From assembly GCF_004210375.1 (NCBI RefSeq), contig NC_134825.1:4154001-4218000 (forward strand): a DNA stretch of 64,000 nt. The letters are read 5' to 3'. Below, piece after piece: positions 48,998 to 60,677 of the stretch; positions within the stretch are counted from its first letter, which is position 1; each line of letters opens with the position of its first letter. Source of the stretch: Tachypleus tridentatus. Taxonomy: Eukaryota; Arthropoda; Merostomata; Xiphosura; Limulidae. A model generated the notes under the pieces. It was not told the DNA's origin. It did not search any database and saw nothing but the letters and a program-made list of their open reading frames with translations. The translations under genes and the position numbers were made by a program.

Positions 48998-49207
48998 TAA
49001 CACCGCCATCTACATTCCGACACTCAGTTACACAACCCCTTTCAAACATGTGGTCAGCTTCCGGTCACTTACCTCTTTCTTTGTGAACCTGACGATGACC
49101 GAAAAAGGTCGAAACGTTGTTCGCTCTTCTATGTAAAATATTTTCTCAACCCAAACGAGCCGTTTTTGCATATAAATTTCTAAACAAGTGGGTTTTCTCC
49201 ACATCAC
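48998..49207 (+). mobile_element. Penelope-like terminal-repeat relic (family A), at the array edge
   Basis: The sense-strand order is the ACACCGCCATCTACATTC block, the CAAACATGTGGTCAGCTTCC block, hammerhead motif, GAGCCGTTTTTGCATATA block, then CAAGTGGGTTTTCTCCACAT and CACTGATA. It ends at the point where the 3.82-kb array begins. The terminal CAAGTGGGTTT motif is shared with family B, linking both families. Confidence 0.75.
49083..49124 (+). ncRNA. Hammerhead-ribozyme motif
   Basis: GTGAAC (49083-49088), CTGACGA (49089-49095), stem II GACC (49097-49100) and GGTC (49107-49110) with loop GAAAAA, GAAA (49111-49114), ACGT (49114-49117), T49118, GTTCGC (49119-49124). Predicted cleavage is after T49118. 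T96 in 49096 is the extra base between core and stem II. Confidence 0.75.
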
Positions 49208-49211
49208 TGAT

Positions 49212-52200
49212 AAGGGCTCACTTTTTTTAAGTAATTATCACATAATCATATTTCTATTTACACTTTCTTATGATAGTCAACAATTTGTAATATAACAGTG
49301 ACCAACTACACACATATGTTGAACCTGAAATAATATTATTTAATAGAGTATCTTTCAAACAAAATAGATATTAGTTAACAACAGCAAAATACGGAAATAC
49401 ATTTATCAGGCTCCGTTTGTAAACACCAAACACGCGGACTCTCTACCAAAGGACTTAATATGTGACGAAATTTTCTTATCAGTGATTTAAATGTTGGTTA
49501 CAGTTTTGCCGACATTTTGAGTTCATAACTGTACGTCCAACATTAAATCGCTTTTGGGTGTTTCTTGATCGGTACTTATTTCACACATAAGGTGTTTTCG
49601 ATTATATATCTCGACTTTTTTCTTGTCAGGTATCACCAACAAATCACAATAAAAAATAAGAGAGTGATACTCGCTAGCAACACACGTTAGCTTTAAATTC
49701 GCAACGATATTATACCGAACACACCTGACTTTACAATACTAATAAGATACTTTAAAATGTATGATGGTAGATATTTCTTTCCCATACAGTGCTTACTACT
49801 TGCTTTCTAATACCGTCACGAAATTTATATTTTTCTTGTCATCGCTCCGACATCAAGAATCGTTATTTATGCCAGTAGCTTGAGTTGATATGACGAGAAT
49901 TTAAACGCTCTTCAATTAGGATATTTTCATGAAATTTATTAAATATCTCTTGAAAAGTTTGCAAAGCAAAACCGTCCACTCTTACGATTGTTTTAAAAAC
50001 TTCAGCTAGAAACTTCAAGTGTTGTTTGCTTAGACTAACCAATACTGATGAAACGGCAAGTCTTTTCTCTTAATAGTTTTGTTACTTAAAAATCAGCTGT
50101 CCTTATGTCAGAATGGGGAATAACTTAAAATGTTCGCGCTTACTCCTACGTCGAGTTGTAGTGAAAACGTAAGACCGATAGTTCACATTAATATTTGAGT
50201 AAGCCTTTTTCAAACATTATCTTCAAATTTGTTCGTTTTCCTAATACAACTTTGCACCTGAGACTAATATTAACACAAAGTGAAGCTCATTCATTGATTA
50301 AAAGAGAAAGTAAAAGTGTGGTTAATTTGAAAAGGAATTTAAAATATGTAAAGGTTAAATATGTTTCTCTGTCAAACACAGTTTCAGTTCTTTTCTTTCA
50401 TACAGAAAGAAAGCGCAAGAAACTCTAAAAATATGGAGATGCCATAAATCAGTTGCCTGGAGATTTATTGCGTTCACAAACACCCGGGCATCGTACATTC
50501 ACAGGAAATGTGTGACAGATTGTTTTAACGTACGTTCAAAAAGAGAAGTGAAATAAAGCTTGTCTATGGCTCGTGTTACCAACAAACTGCGCGTGCAGAA
50601 GGTTGATTTGACCGTAATACATATCTGAGTTTCATTTTACTTACAGCACTGGACTTTCTGTTCGAATGAATATTGCAAAATTGTATAATTTATTAGATTT
50701 TGTGAATACCTTTTAATATCATTGTTCGGCTTGAATTTACGCATAGAGTCAGTTACATTTATCAAAAGTGGAAAAGATGTTTAGAAAGATATGAAAGTGT
50801 ACGAATGGTTACATAAAAAAGTGTTTTTAAAAGGAAGGAATAATCATGGTGTAATTAAAGTTTCTTTGTACAACCTAACGGTGGAACGTGTCCAACATCG
50901 TGTCTTTGCCTATTTTCGTTTATTTTTCCAGTTGTGAAAACATTAAGTCAGATGAATTAAACTTATTAAACGTTCTTTTCTTGTCATATAATGATTAGAG
51001 ACTCCTTGAATTCGAAATTTTAGAGGCAGTACATGTACTCTACGGTATATTTATACGACGCTTGAGGAACGAGACATTCGTGAAGAGTCGTAACTTCTGG
51101 TCACTTCTCTTGTAATGGCGTGAAAAGGCAACAGGTTTTCGTACGTTACCTTTGTATGTGAATCAAAATGCGGTGAAAAACACCCAAAGTGTTTTCAGTG
51201 TATAAACATCGTTGATTAGTTACTGTCCTTTCAAAATTAGAAATATCATAGAAACACTTTTGTACGTGCCCATAAATTGTGTAACATCATGAACTCAGAA
51301 ATGCGAAGGAGGCACAGAGCGGCTATTGGACGTATTCACGTGTGAGGTTGTACATAGGAAGATTTATTACAAAATGCCTTTTCCCACTTTGATTCCTCAA
51401 TTTCTGATGCACTCAGTCCTACACTTTCAATTTCTTTACATATTTTGTTCTCATTGTCTTGAGCTGTCTTCCAAAGATTTATGCGTCCTTTAATCATTTG
51501 TTTTCATACACTATATGTATAACATTATTGTGGGTGTGCGTCGTAATTTTACGTTACGTGTGAATAGCAGCGTGTTTGAGTACATATTCTTCGCTCATGG
51601 CGTGTGTGCAAATTTGAAGTGTGCACGTGTGCTATGCATGGGATGAAAAGAGTGAAAAGTCAGTGGATGATGAATTTTTCGTTGTGATTTGTTAACTACC
51701 AGTGGTTGATAAATAATTTCACAAACTTTTTTACCGTAGCATTATCATGTAATTCCTCTATTTGGTGCAGTTATGACTTTAGTGAGCTTCATCGCTAGAA
51801 GCTCTTATCAAAGTGAGACTGAGAAATGTTTTTCGTGAATTTTAGTATACGCTCGCTTGATGTTTTCCATTGGCTTTCTGACTTGTTGTTTGGTTCGTGT
51901 GTCTTTATCACCTTCTGGTGTATCTCAAATCCGTTTGATGATTTGATATTTGGTTCTTTAATGTGTATAAGAGTTTGTGTTGCAAGTTTTGCATATCCGC
52001 CCCATTCCTACACGTTTTAGTAGTGAACTAAAGATATCGTTTCAAACCAAAGGACCAACTAATACAGAAATATGTGTAACTCAATTGTACGTTAATCGTT
52101 ATTAAAACAACACGATAACAAGACATATTTTGGTATTTGAGTAATAACACAACCGAAGAAAAATGGTCAAAAACGTAATGTTGAATTTGACAGTGTTATT

Positions 52201-53036
52201 CTCTTTGGCACTTTTTCGTTGCATCTTGTTTAACGTGTATTTCTGTTTGGAAATTAACAGTAAATGGTCAAAGAACTCCCCTTTTCGTTTATCACCTACT
52301 TTTTCTATAAAATTATCTCCCCACGTCCGACGAGGATGGATTCGAACCCACGCGGGCATTGCCCAATGGATTAGCAGTCCATCGCCTTAACCTCTCGGCC
52401 ACCTCGTCCGCCTTCATCGATTTTTAATAACGGTTACTTATTATTCACCTTCCTTCTCATGTCAAGTATTTTACACTTTCTTAAAATGTGATGTTATTGT
52501 ATTTGTGAAAGAGATAATAAGTAAGTGAATGATAACAAACAAAGTTTCTATTCATCCTGCAGTACGTGCAGCAAACGAAGCTCATGTTCTCATACTTTCT
52601 CACAGAGGATATTTTCAAATAATCGCAAGGAACGTTTTACTCGGAGACTTTTATTAAAAACATTACGAGTTTGTTACTACCCTTACGCATTAAAGCTTCT
52701 ATTCAATATTCATTTCATTTCGTGTACCTCGTCGTTGAGAATTCCAGATCGTTCTATAATTAAAGTGCATTAAGAAAGGGAAACATTCTCGATTTGTAGA
52801 GAAAAACTCACTAACAAACATAACTCGTTACGTGTCTTCCAATACTGATGTCGTAGACGTTTCACCACAGCAAATCACTTCCTCTTAGGAGCAGTGAGAG
52901 AGCTAAAGCCTCTCCTTTTAACGCTTTAAATACATTTAGAGAGAAACGCGTTTACAAATGACGATTTAGAATCAGCTGAATCCAACGGGTTTACTCATTG
53001 TCCAAATAGAAATCGAGATAAATTTAATTCGTTCAT
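49212..53036. repeat. Array unit 1 (diverged edge copy)
   Basis: Same order as the other units but with visible substitutions (for example GGGCTCACTTTTTTT at its beginning, ACAAACACCCGGGC where others have CTCAAACACTCGGGC). It carries a tRNA with a one-base loss. Confidence 0.95.
52328..52408 (-). tRNA. tRNA-Ser(GCT), T-stem one base short
   Basis: It starts GACGAGG (52408 leftwards) and has anticodon GCT in CTGCTAA, a long variable arm GGGC/GCCC, and B box GGTTCGAATCC. The 3' T-stem strand reads CCAT instead of CCCAT as in units 2-4, so the gene is 81 nt rather than 82. This would leave the T stem mispaired: a pseudogene-like change, or an indel error in a C homopolymer. Confidence 0.85.
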
Positions 53037-56000
53037 AAGGCCTCACTGTTTTTAAGTAATTATCACATAATCATATTTCTATTTACACTTTCCTATGACA
53101 GTCAACAATTTGTAATATAACAGTGACCAACTACACACATATGTTGAACCTGAAATAATATTATTTAATAGAGTATCTTTCAAACAAAATAGATATTAGT
53201 TAACAACAGCAAAATACGGAAATACATTTATCAGGCTCCGTTTGTAAACACCAAACACGCGGACTCTCTACCAAAGGACTAAATATGTGACGAAATTTTC
53301 TTATCAGTGATTTAAATGTTGGTTACAGTTTTGCCGACATTTTGAGTTCATAACTGTACGTCCAACATTAAATCGCTTTTGGGTGTTTCTTGATCGGTAC
53401 TTATTTCACACATAAGGTGTTTTCGATTATATATCTCGACTTTTTTTTGTCAGGTATCACCAACAAATTACAATAAAAAATAAGAGAGTGATACTCGCTA
53501 GCAACACACGTTAGCTTTAAATTCGCAACGATATTATACCGAACACACCTGACTTTACAATACTAACAAGATTCTTTAAAATGTATGATGGTAGATATTT
53601 CTTTCTCATACAGTGCTTACTACTTGCTTTCTAATACCGTCACGAAATTTATATTTTTCTTGTCATCACTCCGACATCAAGAATCGTTATTTATGCCAGT
53701 AGCTTGAGTTGATATGACGAGAATTTAAACGCTCTTCAATTAGGATATTTTCATGAAATTTATTAAATATCTCTTGAAAAGTTTGCAAAGAAAACCGTCC
53801 ACTCTTACGATTGTTTTAGAAACTTCAGCTAGAAACTTCAAGTGTTGTTTGCTTAGACTAACCAATACTGATGAAACGGCAAGTCTTTTCTCTTAATAGT
53901 TTTGTTACTTAAAAATCAGCTGTCCTTATGTCAGAATGGGGAATAACTTAAAATGTTCGCGCTTACTCCTACGTCGAGTTGTAGTGAAAACGTAAGTCCG
54001 ATAGTTCACATTAATATTTGAGTAAGCCTTTTTCAAACATTATCTTCAAATTTGTTCGTTTTCCTAATACAACTTTGCACCTGAGACTAATATTAACACA
54101 AAGTGAAGCTCTTTCATTGATTAAAAGAGAAAGTAAAAGTGTGGTTAATTTGAAAAGGAATTTAAAATATGTAAAGGTTAAATATGTTTCTCTGTCAAAC
54201 ACAGTTTCAGTTCTTTTCTTTCATACAGAAAGAAAGCGCAAGAAACTCTAAAAATATGGAGATGCCATAAATCAGTTGACTGGAGATTTATTGCGTTCTC
54301 AAACACTCGGGCATCGTACATTCACAGGAAATGTGTGACAGATTGTTTTAACGTACGTTCAAAAAGAGAAGTGAAATAAAGCTTATCTTTGTCTCGTGTT
54401 ACCAACAAACTGCGCGTGCAGAAGATTGATTTGGCCGTAATACATATCAGAGTTTCATTTTACTTACAGCACTGGACTTTCTGTTCGAATGAATATTGCA
54501 AAATTGTATAATTTATTAGATTTTGTGAATACCTTTTAATATCATTGTTCGGCTTGAATTTACGCATAGATTCAGTTACATTCATCAAAAGTGGAAAAGA
54601 TGTTTAGAAAGATATGAAAGTGTACGAATGGTTACATAAAAAAGTGTTTTAAAAGGAAGGAATAATCATGGTGTAATTAAAGTTTCTTTGTACAACCTAA
54701 CGGTGGAACGTGTCCAACATCGTGTCTTTGCCTATTTTCGTTTATTTCTCCAGTTGTGAAAACATTAAGTCAGATGAATTAAACTTATTAAACGTTCTTT
54801 TCTTGTCATATAATGATTAGAGACTCCTTGAATTCGAAATTTTAGAAGCAGTACATGTACTATACGGTATATTTATACGACGCTTGAAGAACGAGACATT
54901 CGTGAAGAGTCGTAACTTCTGGTCACTTCTACTGTAATGGCGTGAAAAGGCAACAGGTTTTCGTACGTTAGCTTTGTATGTGAATCAAAATGCGGTGAAA
55001 AACACCCAAAGTGTTTTCAGTGTATAAACATCGTTGATTAGTTACTGTCCTTTCAAAATTAGAAATATCATAGAAACACTTTTGTACGTGCCCATAAATT
55101 GTGTAACATCATGAACTCAGAAATGCGAAGGAGGCACAGAGCGGCTATTGGACGTATTCACGTGTGAGGTTGTACATAGGAAGATTTATTACAAAATGCC
55201 TTTTCCCACTTTGATTCCTCAATTTCTGATGCACTCAGTCCTACACTTTCAATTTCTTTACATATTTTGTTCTCATTGTCTTGAGCTGTCTTCCAAAGAT
55301 TTATGCGTCCTTCAATCATTTGTTTTCATACACTATATGTATAACATTATTGTGGGTGTGCGTCGTAATTTTACGTTACGTGTGAATAGCAGCGTGTTTG
55401 AGTACATATTCTTCGCTCATGGCGTGTGTGCAAATTTGAAGTGTGCACGTGTGCTATGCATGGGATGAAAAGAGTGAAAAGTCAGTGGATGATGAATTTT
55501 TCGTTGTGATTTGTTAACTACCAGTGGTTGATAAATAATTTCACAAACTTTTTTACCGTAGCATTATCATGTAATTCCTCTATTTGGTGCAGTTATGACT
55601 TTAGTGAGCTTCATCGCTAGAAGCTCTTATCAAAGTGAGACTGAGAAATGTTTTTCGTGAATTTTAGTATACGCTCGCTTGATGTTTTCCATTGGCTTTC
55701 TGACTTGTTGTTTGGTTCGTGTGTCTTTAACACCTTCTGGTGTATCTCAAATCCGTTTGATGATTTGATATTTGGTTCTTTAATGTGTATAAGAGTTTGT
55801 GTTGCAAGTTTTGTATATCCGCCCCATTCCTACACGTTTTAGTAGTGAACTAAAGATATCGTTTCAAACCAAAGGACCAACTAATACAGAAATATGTGTA
55901 ACTCAATTGTACGTTAATCGTTATTAAAACAACACGATAACAAGACATATTTTGGTATTTGAGTAATAACACAACCGAAGAAAAATGGTCAAAAACGTAA

Positions 56001-56856
56001 TGTTGAATTTGACAGTGTTATTCTCTTTGGCACTTTTTCGTTGCATCTTGTTTAACGTGTATTTCTGTTTGGAAATTAACAGTAAATGGTCAAAGAACTC
56101 CCCTTTCGTTTATCACCTACTTTTCTATAAAATTATCTCCCCACGTCCGACGAGGATGGGATTCGAACCCACGCGGGCATTGCCCAATGGATTAGCAGTC
56201 CATCGCCTTAACCTCTCGGCCACCTCGTCCGCCTTCATCGATTTTTAATAACGGTTACTTATTATTCACCTTCCTTCTCATGTCAAGTATTTTACACTTT
56301 CTTAAAATGTGATGTTATTGTATTTGTGAAAGAGATAATAAGTAAGTGAATAATAACAAACAAAGTTTCTATTCATCCTGCACTACGTGCAGCAAACGAA
56401 GCTCATGTTCTCATACTTTTCACAGAGGATATTTTCAAATAATCGCAAGGAACGTTTTACTCGGAGACTTTTATTAAAAACATTACGAGTTTGTTACTAC
56501 CCTTACGCATTAAAGCTTCTATTCAATATTCATTTCATTTCGTGTACCTCGTCGTTGAGAATTCCAGATCGTTCTATAATTAAAGTGCATTAAGAAAGGG
56601 AAACATTCTCGATTTGTAGAGAAAAACTCACTAACAAACATAACTCGTTACGTGTCTTCCAATACTGATGTCGTAGACGTTTCACCACAGCAAATCACTT
56701 CCTCTTAGGAGCAGTGAGAGAGCTAAAGCCTCTCCTTTTAACGCTTTAAATACATTTAGAGAGAAACGCGTTTACAAATGACGATTTAGAATCAGCTGAA
56801 TCCAACGGGTTTACTCATTGTCCAAATAGAAATCGAGATAAATTTAATTCGTTCAT
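53037..56856. repeat. Array unit 2
   Basis: Complete unit of 3820 bp, nearly identical to units 3 and 4. Confidence 0.97.
56148..56229 (-). tRNA. tRNA-Ser(GCT)
   Basis: It decodes AGC/AGU serine codons. Acceptor GACGAGG/CCTCGTC, D stem GCC/GGC, anticodon arm ATGGA-CTGCTAA-TCCAT with anticodon GCT, variable arm GGGC-AAT-GCCC (class II, as in serine tRNAs), T arm GTGGG-TTCGAAT-CCCAT, discriminator G. No intron, and CCA is not encoded. A TTTT in the 3' flank about 20 nt downstream can end Pol III transcription. All arms pair, so the gene looks functional. Confidence 0.97.
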
Positions 56857-59800
56857 AAGGCCTCACTGTTTTTAAGTAATTATCACATAATCATATTTCT
56901 ATTTACACTTTCCTATGACAGTCAACAATTTGTAATATAACAGTGACCAACTACACACATATGTTGAACCTGAAATAATATTATTTAATAGAGTATCTTT
57001 CAAACAAAATAGATATTAGTTAACAACAGCAAAATACGGAAATACATTTATCAGGCTCCGTTTGTAAACACCAAACACGCGGACTCTCTACCAAAGGACT
57101 AAATATGTGACGAAATTTTCTTATCAGTGATTTAAATGTTGGTTACAGTTTTGCCGACATTTTGAGTTCATAACTGTACGTCCAACATTAAATCGCTTTT
57201 GGGTGTTTCTTGATCGGTACTTATTTCACACATAAGGTGTTTTCGATTATATATCTCGACTTTTTTTTGTCAGGTATCACCAACAAATTACAATAAAAAA
57301 ATAAGAGAGTGATACTCGCTAGCAACACACGTTAGCTTTAAATTCGCAACGATATTATACCGAACACACCTGACTTTACAATACTAACAAGATTCTTTAA
57401 AATGTATGATGGTAGATATTTCTTTCTCATACAGTGCTTACTACTTGCTTTCTAATACCGTCACGAAATTTATATTTTTCTTGTCATCACTCCGACATCA
57501 AGAATCGTTATTTATGCCAGTAGCTTGAGTTGATATGACGAGAATTTAAACGCTCTTCAATTAGGATATTTTCATGAAATTTATTAAATATCTCTTGAAA
57601 AGTTTGCAAAGAAAACCGTCCACTCTTACGATTGTTTTAGAAACTTCAGCTAGAAACTTCAAGTGTTGTTTGCTTAGACTAACCAATACTGATGAAACGG
57701 CAAGTCTTTTCTCTTAATAGTTTTGTTACTTAAAAATCAGCTGTCCTTATGTCAGAATGGGGAATAACTTAAAATGTTCGCGCTTACTCCTACGTCGAGT
57801 TGTAGTGAAAACGTAAGTCCGATAGTTCACATTAATATTTGAGTAAGCCTTTTTCAAACATTATCTTCAAATTTGTTCGTTTTCCTAATACAACTTTGCA
57901 CCTGAGACTAATATTAACACAAAGTGAAGCTCTTTCATTGATTAAAAGAGAAAGTAAAAGTGTGGTTAATTTGAAAAGGAATTTAAAATATGTAAAGGTT
58001 AAATATGTTTCTCTGTCAAACACAGTTTCAGTTCTTTTCTTTCATACAGAAAGAAAGCGCAAGAAACTCTAAAAATATGGAGATGCCATAAATCAGTTGA
58101 CTGGAGATTTATTGCGTTCTCAAACACTCGGGCATCGTACATTCACAGGAAATGTGTGACAGATTGTTTTAACGTACGTTCAAAAAGAGAAGTGAAATAA
58201 AGCTTATCTTTGACTCGTGTTACCAACAAACTGCGCGTGCAGAAGATTGATTTGGCCGTAATACATATCAGAGTTTCATTTTACTTACAGCACTGGACTT
58301 TCTGTTCGAATGAATATTGCAAAATTGTATAATTTATTAGATTTTGTGAATACCTTTTAATATCATTGTTCGGCTTGAATTTACGCATAGATTCAGTTAC
58401 ATTCATCAAAAGTGGAAAAGATGTTTAGAAAGATATGAAAGTGTACGAATGGTTACATAAAAAAGTGTTTTAAAAGGAAGGAATAATCATGGTGTAATTA
58501 AAGTTTCTTTGTACAACCTAACGGTGGAACGTGTCCAACATCGTGTCTTTGCCTATTTTCGTTTATTTCTCCAGTTGTGAAAACATTAAGTCAGATGAAT
58601 TAAACTTATTAAACGTTCTTTTCTTGTCATATAATGATTAGAGACTCCTTGAATTCGAAATTTTAGAAGCAGTACATGTACTATACGGTATATTTATACG
58701 ACGCTTGAAGAACGAGACATTCGTGAAGAGTCGTAACTTCTGGTCACTTCTACTGTAATGGCGTGAAAAGGCAACAGGTTTTCGTACGTTAGCTTTGTAT
58801 GTGAATCAAAATGCGGTGAAAAACACCCAAAGTGTTTTCAGTGTATAAACATCGTTGATTAGTTACTGTCCTTTCAAAATTAGAAATATCATAGAAACAC
58901 TTTTGTACGTGCCCATAAATTGTGTAACATCATGAACTCAGAAATGCGAAGGAGGCACAGAGCGGCTATTGGACGTATTCACGTGTGAGGTTGTACATAG
59001 GAAGATTTATTACAAAATGCCTTTTCCCACTTTGATTCCTCAATTTCTGATGCACTCAGTCCTACACTTTCAATTTCTTTACATATTTTGTTCTCATTGT
59101 CTTGAGCTGTCTTCCAAAGATTTATGCGTCCTTCAATCATTTGTTTTCATACACTATATGTATAACATTATTGTGGGTGTGCGTCGTAATTTTACGTTAC
59201 GTGTGAATAGCAGCGTGTTTGAGTACATATTCTTCGCTCATGGCGTGTGTGCAAATTTGAAGTGTGCACGTGTGCTATGCATGGGATGAAAAGAGTGAAA
59301 AGTCAGTGGATGATGAATTTTTCGTTGTGATTTGTTAACTACCAGTGGTTGATAAATAATTTCACAAACTTTTTTACCGTAGCATTATCATGTAATTCCT
59401 CTATTTGGTGCAGTTATGACTTTAGTGAGCTTCATCGCTAGAAGCTCTTATCAAAGTGAGACTGAGAAATGTTTTTCGTGAATTTTAGTATACGCTCGCT
59501 TGATGTTTTCCATTGGCTTTCTGACTTGTTGTTTGGTTCGTGTGTCTTTAACACCTTCTGGTGTATCTCAAATCCGTTTGATGATTTGATATTTGGTTCT
59601 TTAATGTGTATAAGAGTTTGTGTTGCAAGTTTTGTATATCCGCCCCATTCCTACACGTTTTAGTAGTGAACTAAAGATATCGTTTCAAACCAAAGGACCA
59701 ACTAATACAGAAATATGTGTAACTCAATTGTACGTTAATCGTTATTAAAACAACACGATAACAAGACATATTTTGGTATTTGAGTAATAACACAACCGAA

Positions 59801-60677
59801 GAAAAATGGTCAAAACGTAATGTTGAATTTGACAGTGTTATTCTCTTTGGCACTTTTCGTTGCATCTTGTTTAACGTGTATTTCTGTTTGGAAATTAACA
59901 GTAAATGGTCAAAGAACTCCCCTTTTCGTTTATCACCTACTTTTCTATAAAATTATCTCCCCACGTCCGACGAGGATGGGATTCGAACCCACGCGGGCAT
60001 TGCCCAATGGATTAGCAGTCCATCGCCTTAACCTCTCGGCCACCTCGTCCGCCTTCATCGATTTTTAATAACGGTTACTTATTATTCACCTTCCTTCTCA
60101 TGTCAAGTATTTTACACTTTCTTAAAATGTGATGTTATTGTATTTGTGAAAGAGATAATAAGTAAGTGAATAATAACAAACAAAGTTTCTATTCATCCTG
60201 CACTACGTGCAGCAAACGAAGCTCATGTTCTCATACTTTTTCACAGAGGATATTTTCAAATAATCGCAAGGAACGTTTTACTCGGAGACTTTTATTAAAA
60301 ACATTACGAGTTTGTTACTACCCTTACGCATTAAAGCTTCTATTCAATATTCATTTCATTTCGTGTACCTCGTCGTTGAGAATTCCAGATCGTTCTATAA
60401 TTAAAGTGCATTAAGAAAGGGAAACATTCTCGATTTGTAGAGAAAAACTCACTAACAAACATAACTCGTTACGTGTCTTCCAATACTGATGTCGTAGACG
60501 TTTCACCACAGCAAATCACTTCCTCTTAGGAGCAGTGAGAGAGCTAAAGCCTCTCCTTTTAACGCTTTAAATACATTTAGAGAGAAACGCGTTTACAAAT
60601 GACGATTTAGAATCAGCTGAATCCAACGGGTTTACTCATTGTCCAAATAGAAATCGAGATAAATTTAATTCGTTCAT
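56857..60677. repeat. Array unit 3
   Basis: Complete unit of 3821 bp, nearly identical to units 2 and 4. Confidence 0.97.
59968..60049 (-). tRNA. tRNA-Ser(GCT)
   Basis: 82 nt and identical to the copy at 56148-56229, with intact acceptor, D, anticodon (GCT), variable and T arms. The TTTT in the 3' flank is preserved. Confidence 0.97.
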
